The position numbers and the translations under genes are program-made. The notes beneath the pieces are model-generated. The model was not told the DNA's origin, made no database searches, and was given only the letters and a program-made list of their open reading frames with translations. DNA of 22,215 bases, from contig CALJUA010000106.1 of assembly GCA_937975715.1 (NCBI GenBank), positions 1-22,215 of the forward strand. The letters are read 5' to 3'. The stretch comes from an uncultured Candidatus Planktophila sp. (lineage in GTDB: Bacteria > Actinomycetota > Actinomycetes > Nanopelagicales > Nanopelagicaceae). Positions within the stretch are counted from its first letter, which is position 1; each line of letters starts with the position of its first letter. Shown here one piece after another: positions 1 to 7,010 of this stretch.

Positions 1-296
1 TGCTTCTCAATAGTGTCAACGAAATCAACAGTTGCACCCATGAGGTAAGGATCAGACATCTTGTCGACAACAACTTTCACCGCACCGAATTCACGAGTGA
101 TGTCACCATCTTGATTGCGGTCATCAAAGTAGAGTTGATAGCGAAGCCCTGAGCAACCACCTGGCTGAACTGCGACACGGAGATAGAGGTCATCGCGACC
201 TTCTTGAGCGAGCAGTGATGCCACCTTTGAAGCTGCAGCATCAGTTAAAGCGATGCCTGTTGTGAGGTTTACTACTTGTGTTGTCTCAGTTGTCAT
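1..296 (-). CDS. erpA: ErpA/HesB-family iron-sulfur cluster insertion protein (3' end outside window)
   Basis: Reading the reverse complement from an ATG at 294-296 gives 98 complete codons before the window ends. The visible part has the A-type carrier fold signature: LTDAAASKVASLLAQEG, then LYLRVAVQPGGCSGLRY with the first cluster-binding Cys at residue 48, then DPYLMGATVDFVD. The family is about 115-120 residues, so the C-terminal CxC pair lies beyond base 1. Proteins of this family receive Fe-S clusters and deliver them to apo-enzymes in the cytosol. The gene diverges from nadA, whose product is a 4Fe-4S enzyme, and LipA (two clusters) is also in this window. There is no Shine-Dalgarno before the ATG. 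A TATTCT hexamer sits 7 nt upstream, suggesting a leaderless transcript. The family call is firm; naming it erpA rather than another A-type carrier is less so. Confidence 0.87.
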   Translation of the reverse strand, partial: MTTETTQVVNLTTGIALTDAAASKVASLLAQEGRDDLYLRVAVQPGGCSGLRYQLYFDDRNQDGDITREFGAVKVVVDKMSDPYLMGATVDFVDTIEK

Positions 297-303
297 GTGC
301 CGA

Positions 304-309
304 AGAATA
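304..309 (-). promoter_or_regulatory. Putative -10 hexamer of erpA (leaderless)
   Basis: The reverse strand reads TATTCT followed by 7 nt and then the ATG at 296. The spacing places the transcription start at or next to the start codon, and no ribosome binding site is present. No convincing -35 is visible. Confidence 0.4.
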
Positions 310-356
310 CCCGCGTCGGGTTGCCGAAGCGACTCGAAAAACGGGAGAATCAGCGC

Positions 357-1505
357 ATGTCTTCAACATCACTGGCACAGCTTCTGCTGCTCGGCCAAGG
401 CTCGGACTTGGCTTCCGAGCGCGGAGTCTCATGCACCGGTGAACTACCTGAAGCAAGTGACCCAGCTCTGGTCGCCCGTGCTACTGCAGCAAAAGCAGCC
501 CTCGGTTCGAAGGTACTTATCTTGGGCCATCACTATCAGCGCGATGAAGTAATTGCTTTCGCTGATATCACTGGAGATTCCTTTAAATTAGCTCAAGCCG
601 CAGCTGCCCAAAGTACAGCCGAATACATCATTTTCTGCGGAGTGCACTTTATGGCCGAGAGCGCTGACATCCTGACTGGCGATCATCAAAAGGTAATTCT
701 CCCCGATCTCGCAGCTGGATGTTCTATGGCAGATATGGCTACCGCATCTCAGGTACAAGATTGCTGGAACCAACTTGAACAACTTGGTGTCGCGTCAAGA
801 ACTGTTCCTGTTACCTACATGAATTCTTCTGCCGCAATCAAGAGCTTTACCGGCGAGCACGGCGGGACCATCTGTACCTCATCAAATGCAGAAAAGACTC
901 TGCGATGGGCTTTTGGCAAGGCGGAGAAAGTTTTTTTCCTCCCCGACCAACATCTCGGCAGAAACACTGCAATTATCGACCTAGGACTTTCTCCTGAAGA
1001 TTGCGTTGTATGGAATCCCTGGAAACCACAGGGTGGCCTGACTGAAGATGAAATCAAGAACGCAAAGATGATTTTGTGGCGCGGGCATTGTTCAGTGCAT
1101 GGCCGTTTTACACGCCAATCAATTGAAGATTTCCGTACTCGTATTCCAGAAATCAACATCATCGTTCATCCTGAATGCCAGCATGATGTTGTAGCTGCAG
1201 CTGACGTCGTAGGTAGTACCGAGAAGATTATTAAGACAGTCTCGGAATCAGCCCCCGGTACACAGTGGGCTGTTGGTACAGAGCTCAATCTCGTCTCTCG
1301 ACTGGCAGCATCCAACCCGGATAAGAAGGTCTACTTCCTCGATCGCACTGTGTGTTACTGCTCAACCATGAACCGCATCGACCTGCCTCACCTTGTCTGG
1401 GCCCTTGAATCCCTCGTTGCAGGCAAGATTGTCAATGAGATTAAGGTAGATGCGAAGACGGCGCGATATTCAAAGATGGCACTTGAGCAAATGCTCGCCC
1501 TATAG
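357..1505 (+). CDS. nadA: Quinolinate synthase NadA
   Basis: 382 residues. The enzyme condenses iminoaspartate with dihydroxyacetone phosphate to give quinolinate, the second step of de novo NAD synthesis, in the cytosol using a 4Fe-4S cluster. Visible family motifs are ILGHHYQRDEV (55-65), FCGVHFMAES (93-102), PDLAAGCSMADM (116-127), WRGHCSVHGRF (241-251), HPEC (271-274), GTE (307-309) and CYCSTMNR (333-340). The three expected cluster cysteines are Cys94, Cys245 and Cys335. The start is the ATG at 357, which has GGGAG at 343-347. Upstream in-frame starts have no such site and would run into the divergent erpA gene. The nadB and nadC partners are not in the window. The gene is followed 8 nt later by the DUF3043 gene. 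Confidence 0.96.
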   Translation: MSSTSLAQLLLLGQGSDLASERGVSCTGELPEASDPALVARATAAKAALGSKVLILGHHYQRDEVIAFADITGDSFKLAQAAAAQSTAEYIIFCGVHFMAESADILTGDHQKVILPDLAAGCSMADMATASQVQDCWNQLEQLGVASRTVPVTYMNSSAAIKSFTGEHGGTICTSSNAEKTLRWAFGKAEKVFFLPDQHLGRNTAIIDLGLSPEDCVVWNPWKPQGGLTEDEIKNAKMILWRGHCSVHGRFTRQSIEDFRTRIPEINIIVHPECQHDVVAAADVVGSTEKIIKTVSESAPGTQWAVGTELNLVSRLAASNPDKKVYFLDRTVCYCSTMNRIDLPHLVWALESLVAGKIVNEIKVDAKTARYSKMALEQMLAL

Positions 1506-1506
1506 T
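1501..1506 (+). promoter_or_regulatory. Putative -10 hexamer of the DUF3043 gene (leaderless, overlaps nadA stop)
   Basis: TATAGT lies 7 nt before the ATG at 1514 and contains the nadA TAG stop codon (1503-1505). No ribosome binding site lies between. The hexamer is a near-perfect -10, so the downstream gene may have its own leaderless transcript as well as read-through from nadA. Confidence 0.5.
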
Positions 1507-1513
1507 TTCCGCT

Positions 1514-2065
1514 ATGACTGACGATAAGAAGAACCGCCCAACACCAAAGCGCAAGGATGCAACTTCAAAGCGCCACTCACTCGCTCCGATAAAGACAAAG
1601 GAAGAGAAGAAGCGGGCACGCGAGGCTCAGAAATCTGCACGTCTTGCAGCTCGTGCGGCGTATATGCGCGGAGATGAAAACGCTCTTCCTGCTCGCGATC
1701 GTGGTCCAGTTAAGAAGTTTGTTAGAGATTACGTTGATTCACGTCGTTCTGTAGGCGAATTCTTTCTACCCATCATCTTCGTGGTTTTGATTCTCACAAT
1801 GATTCCTACGAAGACAACAACTAATGCGGAAGGTCTGCCTCAGGTTCCGATGACGCAAGTCATCTCGATTGCAATCATGTACACGGTTCTACTTGTTTCA
1901 GTCCTTGATGGCGTTCGCCTCAACCGCAAGATTCGCAAGCTTGTTAAGGCAAAGTTCCCAGGCCAACCAACTCGTGGCCTTGGAATGTATGGCTGGCTTC
2001 GTTCTACTCAGATGCGACGCATGCGGGCACCTAAGCCACAGGTAAAGGCCGGCGAAAAGATCTAA
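1514..2065 (+). CDS. DUF3043 family membrane protein
   Basis: 183 residues, function unknown. The N-terminal third is very basic (RPTPKRKDATSKRH, then KTKEEKKRAREAQKSARLAA) and predicted cytosolic. Two membrane segments follow at about residues 82-98 (EFFLPIIFVVLILTMIP) and 114-132, and then a basic C-terminal tail containing the GLGMYGWLRSTQMRRMR stretch typical of this actinobacterial family. The family is conserved in actinobacteria, usually near Fe-S, NAD or cytochrome genes; no role is assigned here. The gene lies 8 nt after nadA and ends one base before the converging aldo/keto reductase gene. Confidence 0.8.
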   Translation: MTDDKKNRPTPKRKDATSKRHSLAPIKTKEEKKRAREAQKSARLAARAAYMRGDENALPARDRGPVKKFVRDYVDSRRSVGEFFLPIIFVVLILTMIPTKTTTNAEGLPQVPMTQVISIAIMYTVLLVSVLDGVRLNRKIRKLVKAKFPGQPTRGLGMYGWLRSTQMRRMRAPKPQVKAGEKI

Positions 2066-2066
2066 T

Positions 2067-3068
2067 TCAAGCGCGGGGGTTAGGGCTCTCATTCTTCTTA
2101 GGATCTCGCTCAGGTAAATTACCGAGCGCTTTATCAATTGTCTTCAATTGATCTGCAGATAGCTTCACTCCTGAGGCCTTCACATTCTCTTTTACCTGTG
2201 ATGGCTTGGTAGCGCCCATGATTGCACTAGAAACATTGTCGTTTGCCAAGACCCATGCAATTGCAAGTTGGCCGATGGTTAAACCAGCTTCATCTGCGAT
2301 CGGCTTGAGGCGCTGCACTGCTTCGAGAACTTCATCTTTCATCCAACGGGAGATGAAATCTGCACCAGACTTCTTATCTGTAGCGCGTGAACCTGCTGGA
2401 GCTTTCTTGCCAGGCAGATATTTGCCAGTGAGGACGCCTTGCGCCATCGGCGACCAGACGATCTGACCGATTCCTTCTTTACGTGAAAGAGGAACTACTT
2501 CGGCTTCAATTACTCGCCATAGAGCTGAATACTGCGGCTGGCTAGAGACAAAACGGTTGTATCCGCGTGCATCTTGAATCTTGAGCGCATCCTTAATTTG
2601 CTGTGCATTCCACTCAGAGAATCCGATGTAGCTGACCTTGCCTTGACGAATCAAATCATCGAAAGCGCTGAGCGTTTCTTCAAGAGGTGTTTCGACATCG
2701 AATCGATGTGCCTGATAAAGATCAATGTGGTCGGTGCCTAATCTCTTAAGAGATGCGTTGCAGGATTCCATAATGTGCTTGCGAGAAAGACCACGATCAT
2801 TCTTGCCGGTTCCTGTTGGCCAATACACCTTTGTAAAGACTTCATACGACTCGCGGCGCACGCCTTTAAGCGCGCGACCTAATACCACTTCGGCTTTAGT
2901 TCCCGCATATACATCGGCGGTATCGAATGTAGTGATGCCCTCATCGAGCGCGGTTCTTACGCATTTAATCGCTGCCTCGGATTCAACCTGAGAGCCATGA
3001 GTAATCCAGTTTCCGTATGAAATTTCAGAGACGTACATTCCAGTTGACCCTAAGCGGCGATATTCCAT
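2067..3068 (-). CDS. Aldo/keto reductase (Kv-beta/YghZ-like)
   Basis: 333 residues, cytosolic NADPH-dependent oxidoreductase of the AKR superfamily; substrate unknown. The catalytic tetrad is visible: Asp49 and Tyr54 in FDTADVY, Lys80 in FTKVYW, and His121 in YQAHRFD. The N-terminal MEYRRLGSTGMYVSEISYG and the NDRGLSRKHIMESCNASLKRL segment (90-110) resemble the AKR6 type with potassium-channel beta subunits and YghZ. The C-terminal half carries the cofactor segment around IVWSPMAQGVLTGKY. The ATG at 3068 has no ribosome binding site but has a good promoter ending 6 nt upstream. It converges on DUF3043 with a single base between stop codons and diverges from the B12 operon. Confidence 0.9.
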   Translation of the reverse strand: MEYRRLGSTGMYVSEISYGNWITHGSQVESEAAIKCVRTALDEGITTFDTADVYAGTKAEVVLGRALKGVRRESYEVFTKVYWPTGTGKNDRGLSRKHIMESCNASLKRLGTDHIDLYQAHRFDVETPLEETLSAFDDLIRQGKVSYIGFSEWNAQQIKDALKIQDARGYNRFVSSQPQYSALWRVIEAEVVPLSRKEGIGQIVWSPMAQGVLTGKYLPGKKAPAGSRATDKKSGADFISRWMKDEVLEAVQRLKPIADEAGLTIGQLAIAWVLANDNVSSAIMGATKPSQVKENVKASGVKLSADQLKTIDKALGNLPERDPKKNESPNPRA

Positions 3069-3074
3069 GTTGGA

Positions 3075-3103
3075 ATCGTATGGGGTGCGTTGGTGATTGC
3101 CAA
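3075..3103 (-). promoter_or_regulatory. Leaderless promoter of the aldo/keto reductase
   Basis: On the minus strand TTGGCA (3098-3103) is followed after 17 bp by TACGAT (3075-3080), then 6 nt, then the ATG at 3068. This is the most complete -35/-10 pair in the window. The spacing puts the transcription start at the start codon. Confidence 0.6.
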
Positions 3104-3116
3104 TGGTTCAGCCATA

Positions 3117-3240
3117 TGGTTTGGTACGCACACAACTGAATATGAAGGACCGAGAAGTTTTAGGGGAAGTTCGGTGCAATTCCGACGCTGACCCGCAACC
3201 GTAAGAGTTTTTTATAACTTAAGTCGGATTACCTAACTCA
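3117..3240 (+). ncRNA. Cobalamin riboswitch (aptamer)
   Basis: The region carries the ordered conserved blocks of the adenosylcobalamin/cobalamin aptamer: a GGTacGC entry near 3123, GGGGAAGTTCGGTGCAATTC across 3173-3192, a B12-box-like CGCTGACCCGCAACCGTAAG across 3186-3205, and the closing AAGTCGGATTACCTA at about 3221-3236. The ACCCGCAACCGT form of the core is usual in actinobacteria. It lies between the divergent aldo/keto reductase and the SCO2322-family gene, 100 nt upstream of the latter's TTG start. Cobalamin binding normally represses the downstream genes, which makes the following operon a B12 uptake system. Outer boundaries are approximate. Confidence 0.88.
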
Positions 3241-3255
3241 TCTCTTTGACCAACA

Positions 3256-3342
3256 CCCGCCGAGGTTTGCGGGGCGTAGTCGTACAGGTTGATTCGACCT
3301 TTGCTAACTACCCCTGTGAGACTCTTTATTTATAGGAGCTCC
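3256..3342 (+). promoter_or_regulatory. Candidate riboswitch expression platform
   Basis: Downstream of the aptamer CCCGC (3256-3260) can pair with GCGGG (3269-3273) over an 8-nt loop. The same G-run plus TAGT (3271-3280, with a two-base bulge) can instead pair with ACTACCCC (3307-3314), and the two foldings compete for 3271-3273. No T-run follows either, so an intrinsic terminator is unlikely. CTCT (3322-3325) could also mask GGAG of the ribosome binding site (3335-3338). Translation control is therefore the likelier mechanism, but this is inference from pairing by eye. Confidence 0.35.
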
Positions 3343-3345
3343 AGA

Positions 3346-3876
3346 TTGAAGAAATTCACTCTCATCGCAGCACTTGTGGCTGCACTTATTTCACAAACCA
3401 CTATCGCCCCCGCACAAGCAGCCTCAAAAGGCTGGCGTTATTGGGGGTATTACCAAGCTGCTGCAAAGACTTCGGTCTGGAAGGCAGCAATGACAGGGCC
3501 AACTGTTGATATTGCAGATGGTTCAGTTGAAGGATGGATCTTCACCTTTAGCAGTGATGATGTCCCTTCAACTCCCCCATCAGTAAAGCCTTCTTTCAAT
3601 GCAATCTGTGGCAAGACAAAGCCACAGGCCGGCTTAAAGCGCATCGGCCTCGTGATCGATTTCGGTGGAGCTGCATATGCTCCAAAGGGCGAGAAGGTCA
3701 AGAAGACAATCGTTCGTTGTGTTGTAACAGCGAAGGAATCTCAAGGCATCGATGTTCTTGCACAGGAAGTTGATGTTCGCAGCGCAGACTCAGGTTTAAT
3801 CTGTGGCTTCAATGGCTATCCCGCAAAAGAGTGCGGCGTAGAAATCACTACACCTAAGTCATTACTCAAGAAGTAA
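3346..3876 (+). CDS. Secreted SCO2322-family protein of the B12 operon
   Basis: 176 residues starting at TTG 3346, chosen because AGGAG (3334-3338) lies 7 nt upstream and the start gives a clean signal peptide: MKK, a hydrophobic core at about 5-19, and AQA at 23-25 as the cleavage site. The mature protein opens with an aromatic cluster WRYWGYYQ (30-37), then ADGSVEGW (57-64) and FGGAAYAP (106-113), matching the actinobacterial SCO2322 family, whose function is unknown. Four cysteines (88, 125, 153, 163) could form two disulfides outside the cell. There is no lipobox, C-terminal membrane anchor or sorting signal, so it appears freely secreted. It is the first gene under the cobalamin riboswitch and is followed 4 nt later by EcfT, suggesting a role in corrinoid capture or delivery (inference). 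Confidence 0.75.
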   Translation: MKKFTLIAALVAALISQTTIAPAQAASKGWRYWGYYQAAAKTSVWKAAMTGPTVDIADGSVEGWIFTFSSDDVPSTPPSVKPSFNAICGKTKPQAGLKRIGLVIDFGGAAYAPKGEKVKKTIVRCVVTAKESQGIDVLAQEVDVRSADSGLICGFNGYPAKECGVEITTPKSLLKK

Positions 3877-3880
3877 ATCA

Positions 3881-4624
3881 ATGAAGAAGCCGTTCCACCC
3901 ACTGACATTCTGGGCGATATTTACAGCGCTTGCCGTTGCTGTCGTTATCTCAGATAGCGTCGTGTGCGCTGCACTTGCACTGGGTGGAGCGGGCTTCATT
4001 GTTCTCTTGAATAAACAGGACGGTCCATGGTCGAAGAGTTTTCAGTGGTCGCTTGTTGCAGGCATTTACTTGCTCTCAATCCGTGCAATAACAGGCATCA
4101 TCATCGGAGTTCCAAGGCCAGGAAAAACTCTCTTCGAAATTCCACGAATTCACCTTCCCACATGGTTGCCTGGTATTCGCATCGGAGGACCAGTGACTTG
4201 GGAGAGATTGTCATCATCTCTTCATGAAGGTCTGATCATTGCGACAGTGATTGCGCTCTTTGGCGCTGCCAACTCAGTAACAAGCCCTCATAAACTATTG
4301 CGAGTTCTACCTTCAAGAATTTATCAACTCGCCGTCACGATGGTTATTGCCACCTCTGTCTTTCCGCAATTGATTTCAAGTATTTCTAGAATTAGAAGTG
4401 CGCAATTTATTCGAAGTGGCAAGAAGCCAACAATTACCTCTGTCGCTCTGCCCCTCCTTGAAGAGAGTTTGGGAAGAGCGGTAAACCTTGCAGAATCTAT
4501 GGAGGCTCGAGGTTTCGGGCAATCTTCACAGCAGAGCCGATATCGGCCCATCCATTACTCCCCCAGAGATCTCGCTTACATTATCTGTGGCTTAGCAACT
4601 TCGATTGTGATGGTGGCGCTGTGA
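3881..4624 (+). CDS. ecfT: Energy-coupling factor transporter transmembrane protein EcfT
   Basis: 247 residues, integral membrane scaffold that links the ATPases to the substrate-binding S component in ECF-type vitamin transporters (CbiQ/EcfT family). Hydrophobic segments are visible at about 10-43, 56-76, 117-133, 149-168 and 230-247. The coupling-helix motif EARGFG is at 208-213, preceded by RIRSAQFIRSG (170-180), the region that contacts the ATPases in this family. The gene starts 4 nt after the SCO2322-family gene, and its stop overlaps the GTG start of the ATPase gene in a GTGA junction, so translation is probably coupled. A ribosome binding site is weak. Riboswitch control points to a cobalamin transporter of the CbrTUV type. 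Confidence 0.88.
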   Translation: MKKPFHPLTFWAIFTALAVAVVISDSVVCAALALGGAGFIVLLNKQDGPWSKSFQWSLVAGIYLLSIRAITGIIIGVPRPGKTLFEIPRIHLPTWLPGIRIGGPVTWERLSSSLHEGLIIATVIALFGAANSVTSPHKLLRVLPSRIYQLAVTMVIATSVFPQLISSISRIRSAQFIRSGKKPTITSVALPLLEESLGRAVNLAESMEARGFGQSSQQSRYRPIHYSPRDLAYIICGLATSIVMVAL

Positions 4625-6231
4625 TTACATTCTCGAGAGTTTCTCTCATCTATCCACACTCCACAACAACGGTGATTGAAGATCTCTCCTTTGAAATTCA
4701 AGAGGGTGAGATGGTCCTGGTTATGGGTCATACGGGTTCTGGAAAATCCTCATTGCTGCGCCTGATTAACGGACTCGTTCCGCATCACACTGGTGGCATT
4801 CTTGGCGGCGAGATCATTGTCGACGGAAAATCTACTCGCACTACAAAGCCGGGGGAATTAGCTGGGGTCGTTGGAATCGTTGGCCAGAACCCTATTGATA
4901 CTTTTGTTACCGATGTAGTTGAAGATGAGCTTGCATTCGGCATGGAATCACTGAATTTCCCTGAAGATGTCATGCGCAAACGAATAGAAGAAGCGCTCGA
5001 CCAAGTTGGCTTAGCTCCACTGCGTCAACGCACCATTGCGACTCTGAGTGGTGGTGAACAACAGAGACTTGCCATTGCATGTGCACTAGTAATGCATCCG
5101 AAGGTTTTACTTTTAGATGAACCAACAAGTGCGCTCGATCCAATAGCCTCTGAAGAAATCTTGGCGATTCTTCACAGACTGGTTCACGACCTAAGCGTCA
5201 CGGTCGTTCTTGCAGAACATCGATTAGAGCGTGTTATTGGTTATGTCGATCGAATTCTCTTGATTGAGGCTGATGGAAAATCATCGATTGGTATTCCTTC
5301 AGAAATCTTGACCCTCACTGATCTGGTGCCTCCCATCGTCCGATTGACTCGCGAATTAGAACTGGCCGATGTCGGAACTAGCACACGTGAAGTTCGACGT
5401 ATCACTGAGGATTTACGGAACAATCTTCCGGAATACGAGAGACCGCGACCTCAGCAAGGTGAGCAACTTGTAGAGATTTCGCGGCTGACTGCAGGATATG
5501 AAGGATTCACGGCACTTAAAAAGATAGACCTTCTCCTCCATCGCGGTGAGATTACAGCGCTGATGGGACGAAACGGAGCCGGTAAAAGCACGCTCATCAA
5601 ATCAATCGTTGGACTGCATAAGAGCGAGAGTGGGGCTATTGAATTCTCTGGATTACCAATTCAATCTCTTAAACCTCAAGAGCGATCACGTCGCATTGGC
5701 TATATTCCGCAAGAGCCAGGTGATCTCCTCTATCTGACAACTGTTGCAGATGAATGTGCCCGTGCAGATAAAGATAATGATGTACCCGCAGGCACGGCAC
5801 TCTCCTTCCTAAAGAGAATAGTTCCGACGATTTCAGAAAGCTCACACCCACGTGAACTTTCTGAGGGTCAACGATTGGCCTTGGTGCTAGCGATTGTTAT
5901 CTCCACTTCACCTGAGTTATTGGTACTCGATGAGCCAACGCGTGGACTGGATTACGAGGCTAAATCTTTTCTTATGCGAGAGCTCCATCGACTTGCGCGT
6001 GAAGAAAGCACATCAATCTTCATGGCAACTCATGATGTAGAAATCGTCGCCGAAGTTGCAGACCGAACGGTATTTCTCGCCGATGGCGAGAAAGTCGCCG
6101 ACGGTTCAACGCTTGATGTTCTCCTTGCATCCCCTGCCTTTGCGCCTCAAGTTGCCAAGGTGATGTCACCAAGGCGTTGGCTAACTGTCGGAGATGTATT
6201 AATCGCTTCAGAAAGCACCGGTGCGCTGTGA
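4621..6231 (+). CDS. ECF transporter ATPase, two ABC domains fused
   Basis: 536 residues, cytosolic ATP-hydrolysing component with EcfA and EcfA' joined in one chain. Domain 1 has Walker A GHTGSGKS (36-43), Q-loop Gln89, signature LSGGEQ (142-147), Walker B VLLLDEP (162-168) and switch His200. A linker at about 230-280 precedes domain 2, which has Walker A GRNGAGKST (316-324), Q-loop Gln364, signature LSEGQ (413-417), Walker B LLVLDEP (433-439) and His471. Both ATP sites therefore look competent, though the second signature is LSEGQ rather than LSGGQ. The start is the GTG at 4621 overlapping the ecfT stop. The end overlaps the GTG start of the S-component gene in a second GTGA junction. Fused ECF ATPases are known in actinobacteria. 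Confidence 0.92.
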   Translation: MITFSRVSLIYPHSTTTVIEDLSFEIQEGEMVLVMGHTGSGKSSLLRLINGLVPHHTGGILGGEIIVDGKSTRTTKPGELAGVVGIVGQNPIDTFVTDVVEDELAFGMESLNFPEDVMRKRIEEALDQVGLAPLRQRTIATLSGGEQQRLAIACALVMHPKVLLLDEPTSALDPIASEEILAILHRLVHDLSVTVVLAEHRLERVIGYVDRILLIEADGKSSIGIPSEILTLTDLVPPIVRLTRELELADVGTSTREVRRITEDLRNNLPEYERPRPQQGEQLVEISRLTAGYEGFTALKKIDLLLHRGEITALMGRNGAGKSTLIKSIVGLHKSESGAIEFSGLPIQSLKPQERSRRIGYIPQEPGDLLYLTTVADECARADKDNDVPAGTALSFLKRIVPTISESSHPRELSEGQRLALVLAIVISTSPELLVLDEPTRGLDYEAKSFLMRELHRLAREESTSIFMATHDVEIVAEVADRTVFLADGEKVADGSTLDVLLASPAFAPQVAKVMSPRRWLTVGDVLIASESTGAL

Positions 6232-7010
6232 AGAAGTTCTTGATAACGCTGTTAACAGTTCTCTCTTTTGGCGGATTCTTCTGGCCTTTTCTTGTTCCCA
6301 CACAAGCTATGGCAGATAGGGCGAGCTGGCTCTTCCTCGCGTCTACGCCAGTTATGGTTTTGCTAATCGTTCTTCTAGTCTCAGAAGATCAACTCAGCTC
6401 AAAAAATATTGCATTCCTTGGAATCCTCTCCGCACTCATTGCAGCTTTAAGACCGCTCGGAATCGGTGCCATTGGAATCGAACCGATGTGGTTTGCACTT
6501 ATTCTTGCTGCTCGAGTCCTTGGTCCCACCTTTGGATTTCTACTAGGCGCAATCAGCATGACTCTCTCGGCGCTATTAACGGGAGGGATTGGACCGTGGC
6601 TCGCCTACCAAGTGTTTGCTGCAGCCCTCATTGGCCTCGGTGTCGGTCTTATTCCCCAGGGACTGAGAGGTAAGACTGAGATTGCCATTCTTGGAATCTA
6701 TGGCGTGATTGCAGCAGAATTTTTCGGAATTGCGATGGATCTTCAGTTCTGGCCATGGTCACTTGGAAGCGGAACAGAGCTTTCCTATCTACCCGGTGAT
6801 TCTATTGGTGAGAACCTTTCGAGATTCTTCCAGTATCACTTTCTCTCAGCACTTGCCTGGGATGTCCCACGAGCAGCATTAACATTTGTACTGATTCTTG
6901 TTGCCGGAAAGCCGGCTCTCAATGCGCTACGAAGAGCGCGTCACAAGGCAGCTTTTACCAGCCATGCAGAATTCGTCGAATTAACGGACGTGCGACTCAA
7001 CCATCGGTAA
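6228..7010 (+). CDS. ECF transporter S component, probable cobalamin-binding (CbrT-like)
   Basis: 260 residues, polytopic membrane protein. Hydrophobic segments lie at about 5-24, 33-51, 60-74, 86-110, 122-142, 151-170 and 215-227. The segment LTGGIGPWLAYQVFAAALIG (117-136) is typical of actinobacterial S components next to EcfT genes. The GTG at 6228 is chosen because it overlaps the ATPase stop (GTGA), repeating the junction at 4621; an upstream in-frame ATG (6177) lies deep in the ATPase gene. Substrate specificity is inferred only from the riboswitch. It lacks the N-terminal His motif of the cobalt component CbiM, so corrinoid is favoured over cobalt. Its last 30 bases overlap the end of gcvT on the other strand. 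Confidence 0.83.
   Translation: MKKFLITLLTVLSFGGFFWPFLVPTQAMADRASWLFLASTPVMVLLIVLLVSEDQLSSKNIAFLGILSALIAALRPLGIGAIGIEPMWFALILAARVLGPTFGFLLGAISMTLSALLTGGIGPWLAYQVFAAALIGLGVGLIPQGLRGKTEIAILGIYGVIAAEFFGIAMDLQFWPWSLGSGTELSYLPGDSIGENLSRFFQYHFLSALAWDVPRAALTFVLILVAGKPALNALRRARHKAAFTSHAEFVELTDVRLNHR

Noticed and set aside
276..356. Upstream in-frame extension of nadA
   Set aside because: It would overlap erpA, has no ribosome binding site and adds 27 residues with no NadA similarity. The ATG at 357 has GGGAG and the normal N-terminus.
3256..3273. CCCGC/GCGGG stem as an intrinsic terminator
   Set aside because: The stem is 5 bp and followed by GCGTAGTCG, not a T-run.
3335..3342. GGAGCTCC palindrome over the ribosome binding site as an operator
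   Set aside because: Eight bases are too short to be meaningful, and it arises from an ordinary AGGAG followed by CTCC.
3289..3345. Longer N-terminus for the SCO2322-family protein from TTG 3289
   Set aside because: No ribosome binding site, it would run through the riboswitch platform, and it would put 19 residues before an otherwise perfect signal peptide.
6228..7010. Cobalt (CbiM-type) S component
   Set aside because: The N-terminus lacks the Met-His metal motif of CbiM, no CbiN gene is present, and the riboswitch alone fits cobalamin better.
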